Counted from the first letter of the stretch, positions 16,674 to 26,819 are shown. The stretch is DNA of 64,000 nucleotides from Desulfobulbaceae bacterium (GCA_026987195.1 JALSNC010000126.1:62001-126000), one strand, 5' to 3'. The notes: generated from the letters alone by a model not told the origin. Numbers and translations: made by a program.

Positions 16674-19142
16674 TCAATCGATGCGAGCCGTCCGCAGCCG
16701 CAGGGCATTGACCACTACGGAGACGGAACTCAGGCTCATGGCGGCCGCCGCGATGATCGGACTGAGCAGGATACCGAAGAAGGGATAGAGCACTCCGGCC
16801 GCCACGGGCACGCCCAGCGAGTTGTAGACAAAGGCGAAGAACAGGTTCTGCCGGATATTGGCCATGGTGGCCCGTGAGAGTTTCCGGGCCCGGACAATGC
16901 CGGTCAGATCCCCCTTGACCAGTGTCACGCCGGCAGATTCCATGGCAACATCGGTGCCCGTGCCCATGGCAATTCCCACGTGGGCCTGGGCCAGGGCGGG
17001 GGCATCGTTGATGCCGTCCCCTGCCATTGCCACCATTCTACCTGCATCCTGGTATTTTTTCACTACTTTTGCCTTTTCATCCGGCAGGACCCCGGCCACG
17101 ACCTCGTCGATGTCCAGCTGCGCTGCCACGGCCTCGGCCGTGGCCCGGTTGTCGCCGGTGACCATCACCACCCGCATTCCCTCCCGGTGCAGGGCACGGA
17201 TGGCGTCCGGAGTGGTCTCCTTGATGGGATCGGAGACAGCGACCAGTCCGGCAATGGCGCCGTCCACGGCAACAAACATCACGGTCTTGCCCTGGCGCCG
17301 CATCTCTTCGGCCCGCTCGGCAAGAATACGGGTATCAACACCTGCATCCTCCATGAGATGCAGGTTACCGAGCAAGACCTCGCGGCCGTCAACCGTTCCC
17401 CTGACTCCCTTGCCGGTGATCGAGGTGAACTCCTGCGGCTCGGTCAGTTCAACCCCCTGTTGTCCGGCGCCATGGACAATGGCCGCGGCCAGGGGATGTT
17501 CACTGGTCTTCTCCAGGCTTGCCGCCATGCGCAGCAGCCGTTCTTCGTCCATACCGTCTGCCGGGACCATGCCGGTCAGCTTCGGCTTGCCCAGGGTCAG
17601 GGTGCCGGTCTTGTCCACCAGCAGGGTGTCGATCCGGCGCATGGTCTCGATGGCCTCGGCATTCTTGAACAGGACGCCCATGGTGGCGCCCTTGCCGGTG
17701 GCTACCATGATGGACATGGGGGTGGCCAGGCCGAGGGCACAGGGACAGGCGATGATCAGTACCGACACAGCGACGATGAGGGCATGGGCCAGTCGCGGTT
17801 CAGGACCGAAATAGAACCAGACCGTGAAGGCAAGCAGGGCGATACTGATGACCACCGGCACAAACCAGCCCGCCACCTGGTCAGCCAGCTTCTGGATCGG
17901 GGCCCTGGAACGCTGGGCCTCGGCCACCATCTGCACGATCCTGGCCAGCAGGGTCTCGCTGCCCACCTTCTCCGCCCTGATGGTGAGGGCGCCTGTGGTG
18001 TTGACGGTGGCGCCGATCACCCGGTCACCCGTGTCTTTCCTGACCGGCAGGGGCTCACCGGAGATCATGGATTCGTCAACCGCACTGCTCCCGTCGACAA
18101 CAACCCCGTCCACCGGGACCTTTTCCCCGGGCCTGACGCGCAGGATGTCATCCACGCGCACGTTCTCGAGGGCAATGTCCTCCTCTGTTCCATCGGCATT
18201 GATCTTGCGGGCCGTCTTCGGTGCCAGCCCCAGCAGGGCCTTGATGGCGGCACCGGTCTGACTGCGCGCCCGCAGTTCCAGGACCTGACCGAGCAGGATC
18301 AGGGTGACGATCACGGCCGCTGCCTCGAAATAGACCCCTACCGAGCCATCCGGACCCCGCATGGTGGCAGGAAAGATGGAAGGCAACAGGGCCGCCACCA
18401 GGCTGTAGACATAGGCCACCGACACGCCAAGGCCGATGAGGGTGAACATGTTGAGACTCAGGTTGCGCACCGATTCCACGGCCCTGACGTAGAAAGGCCA
18501 TCCGGCCCAGAGCACCACCGGCGTTGCGAGAATGAGCTCGATCCAGGCCAGGATCCTGGCGGGCACGAGCTCGTCGAGCAGGCCCCCGCCCGGCAGCATG
18601 GTCCGCATGGCGATGATGACCAGGGGAACGGTGAGGACGGCGCCGAAGATGAACCTCCTTCGCATGTCCCCGTATTCCTGATTTTCTTCGCCATCATCCA
18701 CAACAATGGTTTTCGGCTCCAGGGCCATGCCGCACTTTGGACAGTTGCCCGGCCGGTCGCTGACGACCTCCGGATGCATGGGACAGGTGTACTCTGTCCT
18801 GGTGGCGGCCGCGACCGGACCTGCCGGCTCCAGGGCCATGCCGCATTTCGGGCAGGTTCCCGGCCCGGACCGCTCTATCTCCGGGTGCATGGGGCAGGTA
18901 TAGAGCGGACCGGATGGTGCGGCTGCCTCTTCCGCGACGCTGTCATCCTGTCCGATGAAGGCGGCGGGATTCTCGCGGAACCTGGCCAGGCAGTGATCCG
19001 AACAGAAATAGCGGGTTGTTTCACCGTCTTCACAGGTCTGGAAAGCTGTGGGGTCATCGGTACTCATGCCGCAGACAGGATCGACATACCTGCCCTGGTC
19101 TGTGGTGGTGGCGTGGACGTGATGCTGATGTGCGTGTGTCAT
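16674..19142 (-). CDS. copA: Copper-type heavy-metal P1B ATPase with YHS and metal-binding repeats
   Basis: Efflux ATPase of 822 residues. The N-terminus is His-rich and carries a YHS domain ([22 protein letters not shown]), then two [17 protein letters not shown] metal-binding repeats in place of classic MXCXXC domains. The core has the transmembrane CPC motif in [10 protein letters not shown] (about residue 466), [12 protein letters not shown] (D about 511), the HP locus SEHPLAAAI and [13 protein letters not shown] with these N-terminal domains indicates Cu(I) or Ag(I) export. GGGAGG sits six bases before the start at 19142. It follows the merR-type gene in the same direction. Confidence 0.93.
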   Translation of the reverse strand: MTHAHQHHVHATTTDQGRYVDPVCGMSTDDPTAFQTCEDGETTRYFCSDHCLARFRENPAAFIGQDDSVAEEAAAPSGPLYTCPMHPEIERSGPGTCPKCGMALEPAGPVAAATRTEYTCPMHPEVVSDRPGNCPKCGMALEPKTIVVDDGEENQEYGDMRRRFIFGAVLTVPLVIIAMRTMLPGGGLLDELVPARILAWIELILATPVVLWAGWPFYVRAVESVRNLSLNMFTLIGLGVSVAYVYSLVAALLPSIFPATMRGPDGSVGVYFEAAAVIVTLILLGQVLELRARSQTGAAIKALLGLAPKTARKINADGTEEDIALENVRVDDILRVRPGEKVPVDGVVVDGSSAVDESMISGEPLPVRKDTGDRVIGATVNTTGALTIRAEKVGSETLLARIVQMVAEAQRSRAPIQKLADQVAGWFVPVVISIALLAFTVWFYFGPEPRLAHALIVAVSVLIIACPCALGLATPMSIMVATGKGATMGVLFKNAEAIETMRRIDTLLVDKTGTLTLGKPKLTGMVPADGMDEERLLRMAASLEKTSEHPLAAAIVHGAGQQGVELTEPQEFTSITGKGVRGTVDGREVLLGNLHLMEDAGVDTRILAERAEEMRRQGKTVMFVAVDGAIAGLVAVSDPIKETTPDAIRALHREGMRVVMVTGDNRATAEAVAAQLDIDEVVAGVLPDEKAKVVKKYQDAGRMVAMAGDGINDAPALAQAHVGIAMGTGTDVAMESAGVTLVKGDLTGIVRARKLSRATMANIRQNLFFAFVYNSLGVPVAAGVLYPFFGILLSPIIAAAAMSLSSVSVVVNALRLRTARID

Positions 19143-19229
19143 GGCAGCCTCCCTTGAATCAGGATTATTTGTAATCCGGTAACCAGAGGTCGGAAGGCGT
19201 CTTTCGGGGTAAAAGTCCCCCTGTTCCAA

Positions 19230-19259
19230 GGTAACTGCCACCAGCGGTGGATGGTTACC
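19230..19259. repeat. Strong dyad upstream of copA
   Basis: GGTAAC-TG-CCACC-AGC-GGTGG-AT-GGTTACC forms a hairpin. It may be a diverged REP-like copy or a regulatory site; no T-tract follows, so it is not a clear terminator. Confidence 0.5.
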
Positions 19260-19294
19260 TTTCAGGATTGCCTCCGGCGGTGGCCTGCCGGCTC

Positions 19295-19726
19295 TCAGTG
19301 ACTGTCGGGGCCATGGTGCAGCGGGCGATCACCGCCCAGGGCCTCCAGGATCGGACAGTCGTCCACCGGTCCATGGCCGTCGCATTGTGCGACCAGCTGC
19401 TCCAGGCCGGCCTGGATCCTGTTGAGATCCCTTATCCGGGCCCTGATCTTCTCTATCTTCCTCATCGCCCGCTGTTTGATGTCCGCCTTGGTGGCAGCGG
19501 AATCGCCGCTGAGAAGGAGCAGTTCACCGATCTCGGCCAGGGTGAACCCCAGGGATTTGGCACGCCGGATAAAGCGCAGACGAAGAGCATCCTCTTCGTT
19601 ATAAAGCCGATAGTTCGACGCACTACGCGCTGCGGTCTCGATGAGGCCGCAGCGCTCGTAAAAACGGATCGTGTCCGTGGAGACACCGGCCCGTTTTGCC
19701 AGCTTGCCGATGGTCAATGTTTCCAT
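19295..19726 (-). CDS. MerR-family metal-responsive regulator
   Basis: Activator of 143 residues. It has an N-terminal winged helix ([21 protein letters not shown]), a long dimerisation helix and a C-terminal metal-binding loop with C115 and C124 in [17 protein letters not shown]. The spacing resembles ZntR/PbrR, while the lack of a Cys near residue 79 is more CueR-like, so the inducing metal cannot be named. It lies upstream of copA in the same direction and probably controls it. Confidence 0.88.
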   Translation of the reverse strand: METLTIGKLAKRAGVSTDTIRFYERCGLIETAARSASNYRLYNEEDALRLRFIRRAKSLGFTLAEIGELLLLSGDSAATKADIKQRAMRKIEKIRARIRDLNRIQAGLEQLVAQCDGHGPVDDCPILEALGGDRPLHHGPDSH

Positions 19727-19763
19727 GTCGTCTCCTTGAAGCTGTTACGACTGCTCTGCATTT

Positions 19764-19784
19764 TGGACCATGGTCCATGGTCCA
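19764..19784. promoter_or_regulatory. 21-bp palindrome in the merR promoter region
   Basis: A perfect inverted repeat, TGGACCATGG-T-CCATGGTCCA, also readable as period-7 CCATGGT units. It lies 38 bases before the merR-type start codon. It is a candidate operator with no proven binder. Confidence 0.4.
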
Positions 19785-19808
19785 TGTTCTCGCGCGAAAA
19801 AAATCCTT

Positions 19809-20042
19809 TCAGAAGAGAAAATTCCGGACCAGGTCCACCAGGATGCCGATGGGACCACCGGTCTCCACGGCGCCGGTGTAGAGAGCGATTCCGCTCCACA
19901 GGCCCAGGATGATGCCGGTGACGACCAGGAAGAGCAGGAGCAGCACAGCCACGGTTTCACCGATGGTCGTGCCGTCCTCCTGTTCCTCCGTATGTTCCTG
20001 CCTCAGCACGGTCTCTTCATGGAACTGAAACAAGGTGTTCAT
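19809..20042 (-). CDS. Small membrane protein P1 (77 aa)
   Basis: Uncharacterised 77-residue protein. The N-terminus is acidic and soluble, one long hydrophobic segment covers about residues 28-56 (VAVLLLLFLVVTGIILGLW), then GGPIGILVDLVRNFLF. AGGAGGGG lies seven bases before the start. It is a paralog of the 70-aa protein immediately upstream (26-base gap) and of the 71-aa protein at 36382. The shared pattern is GLW-S/A-x3-AL-x2-G-x4-GGP-x3-L-x-D-x-VR. Confidence 0.75.
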   Translation of the reverse strand: MNTLFQFHEETVLRQEHTEEQEDGTTIGETVAVLLLLFLVVTGIILGLWSGIALYTGAVETGGPIGILVDLVRNFLF

Positions 20043-20067
20043 GGCGTCCCCTCCTGCTGATGCCGGC

Positions 20068-20280
20068 CTACATACCTGTGACTGCACGGACATAGTCGGC
20101 CAGAAGTGCCAACGGACCGCCACTGGCAACCATACCGGCGAACAGGGCAACGATGGCCCAGAGGCCGATCAGGATGCCGCCCGCTCCCACAGTGGCCAGG
20201 CCGGTCAGGATGGCGATATCCATTGCCGAGGCATCGCCGGGTGCTGTCTTCTCGCGGACACGGGTCATTGCTGCTTTCAT
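20068..20280 (-). CDS. Small membrane protein P2 (70 aa)
   Basis: Uncharacterised 70-residue protein with a single long hydrophobic stretch (TGLATVGAGGILIGLWAIVA, about 27-46, continuing LFAGMV) and a C-terminal SGGPLALLADYVRAV. AAGGAG stands six bases before the ATG. It is the first gene of a pair with P1, downstream of a sigma-54-like promoter and an upstream palindrome shared with other envelope genes. No enzymatic motif is present. It may be a regulator or stabiliser of a membrane complex, which is inference. Confidence 0.75.
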   Translation of the reverse strand: MKAAMTRVREKTAPGDASAMDIAILTGLATVGAGGILIGLWAIVALFAGMVASGGPLALLADYVRAVTGM

Positions 20281-20337
20281 GATCTTCTCCTTGCTGAAAT
20301 AGTGCCTGTAATACATTGTGGTCTTTGCCTTCTTTAT

Positions 20338-20353
20338 TACAGAGTTCATGCCA
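20338..20353 (-). promoter_or_regulatory. Sigma-54-like promoter of P2-P1 (weak -12)
   Basis: The minus strand reads TGGCATGAACTCTGTA. The -24 GG is intact but the -12 dinucleotide is GT rather than GC. It closely resembles the better site at 27431, and an upstream palindrome lies about 106 bases away. Confidence 0.4.
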
Positions 20354-20449
20354 GTTTGCAGCCCGCCGGGACACAAGGAGGTATCCATTTGAAATACCAT
20401 GAGATAAATCACAGAATCAATGGGAACCCACAGGATGGCGCTTCATGAC

Positions 20450-20466
20450 TGCCCAGAAACAGGACA
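20450..20466. promoter_or_regulatory. Upstream activator palindrome (copy U1)
   Basis: TGCCCAGAAACAGGACA has one mismatch to the TGTCC-AGAAACA-GGACA palindrome found at 36778. Confidence 0.55.
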
Positions 20467-20546
20467 CCGGGGCCAGGAAAACGGTGCCGGTTGTCTCGAT
20501 TCACGACAGAGGTGAGGTCGGCAGCAGCAACGATGCAGCCAAGGTT

Positions 20547-20600
20547 CAGCAGCACGCCATCTGCACGCGCTGCAGACGACCGCATGGGGTGCACAGATAG
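20547..20600 (+). repeat. partial palindromic element C
   Basis: CAGCACGCCATCTGCACGCG matches the left arm of the element at 39912; the right arm is missing. The rest of the 20281-20708 gap holds only the regulatory sites and the cusA terminator. Confidence 0.5.
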
Positions 20601-20642
20601 CCCCCTGATGGAGAATATTCTCCGGCCGTGAAGAATACCCGG

Positions 20643-20680
20643 CAACAAGAAAGCCCGACGGGCGACATGCCGGCCGGGCT
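20643..20680 (-). terminator. Rho-independent terminator after cusA
   Basis: Minus-strand stem AGCCCGGCCGGC / GCCCGTCGGGCT with loop ATGTC, followed by TTCTTGTT. It lies 29 bases past the cusA stop codon. Confidence 0.75.
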
Positions 20681-20708
20681 CCGGAAGAGACAGGGACCTG
20701 GTGGAGTT

Positions 20709-23700
20709 TTACTGCTCCTTCTTCCTGGCCAGATATTCCCTGAACTGGAGATACATGCCGTAGATGATGGGAATCACCAGCAGGCTGAGGATGGTGGAGG
20801 TGACCATGCCCCCCACCATGGGGGCGGCGATCCGCTGCATGACCTGGGAACCGGTGCCGGTGCCGTACATGATGGGCAGAAGGCCGGCAATGGTGGCGGT
20901 GGCGGTCATGGCGATGGGCCGCACACGTTCGGAGGTGCCGGTATGGACGGCCTCCATGATCTCTGCCGGACCAAGGCGCCGGTTACCGACCTCCTGCCGT
21001 TTCTTGGCCAGCTCATGATCGATGAAGGTCAGGACCAGGACACCGATCTCGGCCGAGACCCCGGCCAGGGCAATGAATCCCACCACGATGGCCACCGACA
21101 GGTTGAAGCCTGAAAACCAGATCAGCCAGATGCCGCCCACCAGAGCAAAAGGGATGGAGAGCATGACGATGATCGGCTCGGCCAGGTTGCGGAAGTTGAA
21201 GTAGAGCAGGAGGAAGATCATGATCAGGGTCAGGGGCACCACCAGGCGCAGCCGCTCGCGGGCCCGTTCCATGTACTCGAACTGACCCGACCAGGACAGG
21301 GTGTAGCCGGCAGGCAGTTTCAGCTCGCGCGCCACCTTTTCCTTGGCGCGGGCGACAAAGCCGCCGATATCGGAGCTGGAGATGTCCACGTAGATCCAGG
21401 CGTTGGGCCGTGCGTTCTCGCTCTTGATCACGGGCGCCCCCCGGGCAAGCCTGATATCGGCCACCTGGGAGAGGGGGATCTGGTTGCCGGCCGGGGTCGG
21501 TACCAGGGCCCGGCCCACGCTCTGCGGCGAATCCCGCAGGTCACGGGGATAGCGGACATTGATCGGATAGCGTTCCAGCCCCTCGATGGTCTCGGAGACC
21601 TTCATGCCGCCGATGGCCGACATGATCACGTCCTGGACATCGCCGACCGTCAGGCCGTACCGTGCCGCCTCCCTGCGGTTGACCCGGATATCGAGGTAAT
21701 AGCCGCCCACGGCCCGGTCGCCATAGGCGGAGATGGTCTCGGGCAGGGTCTTCATGATGTTCTCGATATCCTCGGACAGCCGCTGCAGGACGTTGAGATC
21801 CGGTCCGCTGACCTTGATGCCGATGGGGGTCTTGATGCCGGTGGAGAGCATGTCGATCCTGGTCTTGATGGGCATGGTCCAGGCATTGGCCAGGCCGGGG
21901 AACCGCAGCTCCCTGTCCATCTCCTGCATCAGTTCGCTGGTGGTCTTGTCAGGATCCGGCCACTGGTCCCTGGGCTTGAGCCGGATGGTGGTCTCCACCA
22001 TGGAGAGCGGCGCCGGATCGGTTGCGGTCTCGGCACGGCCCACCTTGCCGAACACGGACTGGACCTCGGGAAAGGTCTTCAGGATCTTGTCGGTCTGCTG
22101 CAGGATCTCCCTGGCCTTGGTGATGGAGATGCCTGGAAAGGTGGAGGGCATGTAGAGGATATCGCCTTCGTCCAGGGGCGGCATGAACTCGGACCCCAGC
22201 CTGGAAAGAGGATACCAGGTGGCGGCCACCAGGGCCACGGCACCAAGCAGCGCCAGCCAGCGCACACGGATCAGGAGGCGGAGGATGGGGCTGTGGACAA
22301 AGATCAGCAGCCGGTTGACCGGGTTTCTTGCCTCGGGGATGATCCTGCCGCGGATGAAAAGCCCCATCATCACCGGCACCAGGGTGATGGCCAGGAAGGC
22401 CGAGGCGGCCATGGCATAGGTCTTGGTGAAGGCAAGCGGTGCGAACAGGCGTCCTTCCTGGGCCTGCAGGGTGAAGATGGGCAGAAAGGAGACCGTGATG
22501 ATGAGGAGAGAGAAAAAGAGCGCCGGTCCCACCTCCCGGGCGGCATCGCCCATGATCCGCCAGCGGGCCGGGGAATCGATCTTGACTCCTGCCCGGCCTG
22601 CTGCCTCGAGGTGCTTGTGGCCGTTCTCGATCATGACGATGGCGCCGTCCACCATGGCGCCGATGGCAATGGCGATACCGCCCAGGGACATGATGTTGGC
22701 GTTGATCCCCTGGAGCTTCATGATGATAAAGGCGATGAGGATACCCATGGGCAGGCTGGCGATGGCCACCAGGGCGGAACGGAAATGCAGGAGGAAGACC
22801 ACGCAGACGATGGAGACGATGATGAACTCCTCGATCAGCTTGCCCTTGATGTTCTCGATGGCCCGTTCGATGAGATTGCCGCGGTCATAGACCGGTACGA
22901 TCTCCACTCCTTCGGGCAGCCCCTTTTTCAGTTCCTCCAGTTTGGCGCGCACCGCCTCGATGGTGGCGAGCGCATTGTCACCATAGCGCATGATGATGAC
23001 GCCGCCGGCCACCTCGCCCTCGCCATTAAGCTCGGCCAGACCGCGTCGCAGTTCAGGGCCGAGATGGATGTTGGCCACGTCACCGAGCCGGATGGGGGTA
23101 CCCAGGCGGTCGGTCTTGAGGGGGATCTGTTTCAGGTCGTCGATGGAGCTGATATAGCCCAGACCGCGGACCATGTACTCGGTCTCGGCCATCTCGATGA
23201 GGCGGCCGCCCACATCACTGTTGGACCGTTTGATGGCCTGGCGGACCTTCTGGATCGGAATGTTGTAGGTGGCCAGCTTGTCCGGATCCACCTCGACCTG
23301 GTACTGCTTGACATAGCCGCCGATGGAGGCCACCTCGGCGACGCCGGGAACCGTCTGCAGGGGGTAGCGCAGGTACCAGTCCTGGATCGAGCGCAACTGG
23401 GCAAGGTCCAGGTTGCCGCTGCGGTCCACCAGGGCGTATTCATACACCCAGCCGACCCCGGTGGCATCTGGCCCCAGGGCAGGGGTCACATTGGGCGGCA
23501 GCCTGGAGGCAACGTAGTTGAGCGACTCCAGGACCCGCGAGCGGGCCCAGTACATATCGGTGCCGTCCTCGAAAATGACATAGACAAAGGAGAGCCCGAA
23601 GAAGGAATAACCGCGCACCACCTTGGCACGTGGCACCGCCAGCATGGCCGTGGTCAGCGGATAGGTCACCTGGTCTTCCACCACCTGCGGCGCCTGGCCC

Positions 23701-23861
23701 GGATACTCGGTGAAGATGATGACCTGGACGTCGGACAGATCGGGAATGGCATCCAGGGGCGTGTTCTTCAGGGTCCAGATCCCGGCGGCGGCGATAATGG
23801 CCATGCCGATGAGCACCAGGAGCCTGTCCCGGATGGAGAGATCGATTATCTTCTGTATCAT
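20709..23861 (-). CDS. cusA: Heavy-metal efflux RND pump (CusA/CzcA family)
   Basis: Inner-membrane proton-driven metal exporter of 1050 residues, the full family length. Visible blocks are the N-terminal RLLVLIGMAIIAAAGIW helix, GAMVDGAIVMIENGHKHLE in TM4 with the proton-relay Asp, EFMPPLDEGDILYMPSTFPG, and the closing VLSIPFALVGGIWLIWF. HME-RND members export Cu/Ag or Zn/Co/Cd; which one cannot be read with confidence. The start overlaps the stop of the adaptor gene (ATGA), so pump and adaptor are co-translated. Confidence 0.93.
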   Translation of the reverse strand: MIQKIIDLSIRDRLLVLIGMAIIAAAGIWTLKNTPLDAIPDLSDVQVIIFTEYPGQAPQVVEDQVTYPLTTAMLAVPRAKVVRGYSFFGLSFVYVIFEDGTDMYWARSRVLESLNYVASRLPPNVTPALGPDATGVGWVYEYALVDRSGNLDLAQLRSIQDWYLRYPLQTVPGVAEVASIGGYVKQYQVEVDPDKLATYNIPIQKVRQAIKRSNSDVGGRLIEMAETEYMVRGLGYISSIDDLKQIPLKTDRLGTPIRLGDVANIHLGPELRRGLAELNGEGEVAGGVIIMRYGDNALATIEAVRAKLEELKKGLPEGVEIVPVYDRGNLIERAIENIKGKLIEEFIIVSIVCVVFLLHFRSALVAIASLPMGILIAFIIMKLQGINANIMSLGGIAIAIGAMVDGAIVMIENGHKHLEAAGRAGVKIDSPARWRIMGDAAREVGPALFFSLLIITVSFLPIFTLQAQEGRLFAPLAFTKTYAMAASAFLAITLVPVMMGLFIRGRIIPEARNPVNRLLIFVHSPILRLLIRVRWLALLGAVALVAATWYPLSRLGSEFMPPLDEGDILYMPSTFPGISITKAREILQQTDKILKTFPEVQSVFGKVGRAETATDPAPLSMVETTIRLKPRDQWPDPDKTTSELMQEMDRELRFPGLANAWTMPIKTRIDMLSTGIKTPIGIKVSGPDLNVLQRLSEDIENIMKTLPETISAYGDRAVGGYYLDIRVNRREAARYGLTVGDVQDVIMSAIGGMKVSETIEGLERYPINVRYPRDLRDSPQSVGRALVPTPAGNQIPLSQVADIRLARGAPVIKSENARPNAWIYVDISSSDIGGFVARAKEKVARELKLPAGYTLSWSGQFEYMERARERLRLVVPLTLIMIFLLLYFNFRNLAEPIIVMLSIPFALVGGIWLIWFSGFNLSVAIVVGFIALAGVSAEIGVLVLTFIDHELAKKRQEVGNRRLGPAEIMEAVHTGTSERVRPIAMTATATIAGLLPIMYGTGTGSQVMQRIAAPMVGGMVTSTILSLLVIPIIYGMYLQFREYLARKKEQ

Positions 23862-25243
23862 CTGGTCGTTGCTCCTTCTGCCGCCTTTCCGGTGGCCGGG
23901 GTATTCTTCTTCTGCCCGTCTCCGGCGCCGGAGTCCATCTTCATGGCCGGGGCCTTCCCTGCGGCATTGATCTCCAGCATCTTGGCCGTGGCCTCCTTGA
24001 GCTTGGACTCGGAATCAATCAGGAACTGGGCCGAAGTGACGATGGTCTCGTGTTCCTTCAGGCCCCTGATGATCTCGGTATAGCCGTCGGCCTCAAGCCC
24101 GGTGACCACCTTGCGCGGCTCGTACAGGCCCACGTCGCGGCGGACAAAGACCAGGGCCTCGGTGCCGGAGCGGACAATGGCCTCCGAGGGTATGGCGAGG
24201 ACGTTGTCCCGCCTGGAGGCGTGGATGGTGATGCCGGCGAACATGCCGGGCCTCAGTCCGAAGTCTTTATTGCTGAACACCAGGCGCACCTTGACCGTTC
24301 GTGTCTCGCCCTCCTCGTAGGGATAGATGTAGTCAACCCTGCCGGAGAAAACGGTCCCCGGCCGGGTGGTCACCTTCATGGTGGCGCTATCGCCGGTCTT
24401 GATCCAGGGCAGGTCATCCTCGTACACATCGGCAAAGACCCAGACCGTGGACAGGTCGGCGATACGGTACAGCTCGTCCCTGGGCGTCAGGTAGTGCCCG
24501 GCCATGATCCCCATCTTGATCACCGTGCCCCTGTAAGGCGAGAGGATGGTGATATCGCGCTCTATCCTGCCGGTCTTCTCCAGGGTGCGGATCACCTGTT
24601 CCGGGATGTCGAAAAACTCCAGCCGGCTCCTGGTCGCCTCCACCAGACGCCTGGCGCCGTCGCGGATCTCGGCCAGCGAACTCTTCTCCAGGATCCTCGC
24701 GTTGGCGAGCGCCAGGAGATACTCCTCCTGGGTGGAGACCAGTTCCGGGGAATAGATGGAAAAAAGCGGCTGCCCCTTCCTGACCTGCTGGCCGGTCTTG
24801 GAGACAAAGAGCTCCTCGGCCCAGCCGCTGAACTTGGAGTGGACCATGCTCAGGGTCTCCTCGTTGAAGGCGACCCGGGCCGGGGTCCGTACCTGGTGGC
24901 TCAAGGAACGTTTCATGGCCATGGCCGTGCGCACGCCGATCTTCTGGACCATCACCGGATCGATCCGCACCGTGCCGGCGGGCCCGGCGGTATCATCATC
25001 GGCATACACCGGGATATAGTCCATTCCCATCTCGTCCTTTGCCGGCACCGGCGAGGTGACGGCGGGATTCATGGGGCTGCGGTAAAAGAGCGGTTTTTTC
25101 TCCTTCTGCGCCGTGTCTTCGGCAGCCACTGCCGACCGGAGGCCGAAAGGGTCCCGGGGACCGGGCCGATCAACGGGTACAACCATGGTGGCCGCGGCCA
25201 GCAGGCCGGCCCACAGTATCGGGCCATGGATCTTACTTTTCAT
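23858..25243 (-). CDS. cusB: RND periplasmic adaptor (CusB family)
   Basis: Membrane-fusion protein of 461 residues linking the RND pump to the outer-membrane channel. The N-terminal signal segment (ILWAGLLAAATMVVPV) is followed by a short metal-binding-like motif (YRSPMNPAV and EMGMDYIPVY, as in CPMHP domains), hairpin and lipoyl-like regions (FSGWAEELFVSKTGQQVRKG), beta-barrel and C-terminal domains. The C-terminal tail is Met/Lys rich. Its start lies 11 bases inside the outer-membrane gene. Confidence 0.92.
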   Translation of the reverse strand: MKSKIHGPILWAGLLAAATMVVPVDRPGPRDPFGLRSAVAAEDTAQKEKKPLFYRSPMNPAVTSPVPAKDEMGMDYIPVYADDDTAGPAGTVRIDPVMVQKIGVRTAMAMKRSLSHQVRTPARVAFNEETLSMVHSKFSGWAEELFVSKTGQQVRKGQPLFSIYSPELVSTQEEYLLALANARILEKSSLAEIRDGARRLVEATRSRLEFFDIPEQVIRTLEKTGRIERDITILSPYRGTVIKMGIMAGHYLTPRDELYRIADLSTVWVFADVYEDDLPWIKTGDSATMKVTTRPGTVFSGRVDYIYPYEEGETRTVKVRLVFSNKDFGLRPGMFAGITIHASRRDNVLAIPSEAIVRSGTEALVFVRRDVGLYEPRKVVTGLEADGYTEIIRGLKEHETIVTSAQFLIDSESKLKEATAKMLEINAAGKAPAMKMDSGAGDGQKKNTPATGKAAEGATTR

Positions 25244-26591
25244 TGTTCTTCTCCCTGCCTACCTGGATGCCGGTGGCCGCCTCGAGACCGGCCAGGGCCT
25301 TGAAACCGCCGGTCAGCAGCCGCCAGTAGGTTATCTTGTAATTATAGAGGGCAAGCTGGGCCCTGACCACGTTGAGGAAATCCACCTTGTTGACCTGGTA
25401 GCCCTCGAGCATGGCAGCGGCGGTCTGCTCGGCCTGGGGAATGATGGCTGTCGCGTAGAACCGGCTCTGCTTGCGCGCTGATGCATATTCGCTGAGCTCC
25501 CGTTGCACCTCGGCAATGACCCGGTCCCTGGTGTCACGCAACCGGTGGGTCACGGCCAGGGTCTCGCTGGTCCGCTGGGCCACGGCCCTGTCCTGCTTGG
25601 TGGCGCTCCAGATGGGCAGGTTGAGGCTGAGCCTGAACGAGGCAAAATCCGCGCGGTCGCTGCCGTCGGGCGTGTCCTGCCGATAACCGTAGGCCGCCCC
25701 AACGGTGAAATCGGGATAATAGTCCTTGCGGGCCAGCTCCACCCGGCTTGTCGAGGCATCCCTTTCCCTGGCCAGGGCCAGAAGGACCGGCCGGGACCGG
25801 AGTGCTTCCTGCAGCAGACGATCCTCCGACGCCACTTCCGGCATCGTCGTGACCACCGTGGCCGGCAGGCTGACACAGAAGGTGGGCGGCAGGTCCAGCA
25901 GGGCAACAAGGTCGGCCTTCTTCTTCTCCAGGCTGTTCTCCAGGGCGATTTCACGATCCAGGAGTTTGGACAGCTCAAGCTGGGCAAGAAGAACGTCCTG
26001 CTGCAATCCCTTGCCCACCGCGTACTTGGTCCGGGCGGCACCCACGGTACTGCGCAGGAGATCCTGGTTGTCGCGGACGATCTCAAGGGTCTGCTCCAGG
26101 TAATAGATATCCCACCAGGTGATCTTCACCTGCCGTTCAAGCTGCAACCTGGCCTCGTCCACCTGGTTTGCGGCGGCCTCGGCCTGAAACGAGGCTGCCT
26201 GCCGACGAAGCTTCAGTTTGCCGGGAAAGGGCAGCTTCTGGCTGAGCCCCACCTGCACCTGGGTCATGTTCTCCTGGTTGAGATCAAAACTGTCCAGTGG
26301 CAGGTTGAGAGCGCCCAGGGACAGGATCGGGTCAGGCAGGGAACCAGCCTGATCGGGCACAGCGGACAGTGCCTCGTAACGGGCCTGGATGGCAGAAAGG
26401 CCAGGGTTCTTCTCCATGGCGATCTCCACGGCCCGTGCCAGAGGCAGTTCCTCGCACTGATTGCTGTCGTCAGCGGTAACCTGCGCCTGCCCCGGCCGCA
26501 GCGGCACAAGGGACAGCAGGGCAATGGTCGCGAGGAAGACGATGCCGGCCGGCATGTTCCTCCTGTACATCTTGTCAGGTCTCGGTATCAC
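25233..26591 (-). CDS. cusC: TolC-family outer-membrane efflux protein
   Basis: Outer-membrane channel of about 452 residues completing the cusCBA-type tripartite pump. The signal peptide (MPAGIVFLATIALLSLVPL, ending near GQAQ-VT) and two repeated OEP halves are visible (LARAVEIAMEKNPGLSAIQA; LLQEALRSRPVLLALARE). The start is uncertain: the GTG at 26591 has GGAGGAG six bases upstream, while ATG codons at 26606 and 26570 lack a good Shine-Dalgarno. A heptamer-type repeat lies immediately upstream. Confidence 0.88.
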   Translation of the reverse strand: MIPRPDKMYRRNMPAGIVFLATIALLSLVPLRPGQAQVTADDSNQCEELPLARAVEIAMEKNPGLSAIQARYEALSAVPDQAGSLPDPILSLGALNLPLDSFDLNQENMTQVQVGLSQKLPFPGKLKLRRQAASFQAEAAANQVDEARLQLERQVKITWWDIYYLEQTLEIVRDNQDLLRSTVGAARTKYAVGKGLQQDVLLAQLELSKLLDREIALENSLEKKKADLVALLDLPPTFCVSLPATVVTTMPEVASEDRLLQEALRSRPVLLALARERDASTSRVELARKDYYPDFTVGAAYGYRQDTPDGSDRADFASFRLSLNLPIWSATKQDRAVAQRTSETLAVTHRLRDTRDRVIAEVQRELSEYASARKQSRFYATAIIPQAEQTAAAMLEGYQVNKVDFLNVVRAQLALYNYKITYWRLLTGGFKALAGLEAATGIQVGREKNNEK

Positions 26592-26604
26592 GTGATGCTC
26601 CTCC

Positions 26605-26638
26605 ATTATCAGAAAATCAGAAACCAGAAGGCCAGAAG
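26605..26638 (-). repeat. degenerate heptamer tract F3
   Basis: The minus strand reads GGCCTTCTGGTTTCTGATTT and then TCTGATA, the same terminal pattern as in arrays F5, F7 and F8. It abuts the 5' end of the tolC-type gene. Confidence 0.5.
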
Positions 26639-26642
26639 CGTG

Positions 26643-26663
26643 TTGCACCGCAGAGCGGTGCAA
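26643..26663. repeat. Perfect small hairpin, copy 1
   Basis: TTGCACCGC-AGA-GCGGTGCAA is a perfect inverted repeat. A near-identical copy lies at 62053. Confidence 0.6.
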
Positions 26664-26819
26664 CGAGGTTGAAATGATTCATCCCGACGCGCTTGAGCTC
26701 TGCAACAGGAATGCGAATCGTGGACGTGCCGGGGCGACCGGCGGTCGCTGCTGCAGAGGTGAATCAGCCATTTGTCCTCTCGCCCCGCTCCCGTGCACTC
26801 ACGCTGCCGACAACACGAA

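Noticed and set aside
16980-19157. Long plus-strand open frame of 725 codons
   Set aside because: Antisense to the copA-type ATPase, whose motifs are complete on the minus strand; the frame is open only because of high GC.
19295-19726. MerR-type regulator as part of a mer mercury-resistance operon
   Set aside because: No merA, merT or merP; the metal loop and neighbours fit a copA-type efflux unit instead.
22293-24083. Plus-strand open frame of 596 codons
   Set aside because: Antisense to cusA/cusB; composition is typical of a shadow frame.
26701-26716. Possible sigma-54 promoter for the tolC-cusBA operon (TCGCATT-CCTG-TTGCA, minus strand)
   Set aside because: The invariant -24 GG is CG, so I do not annotate it, although U2/U3 lie upstream.
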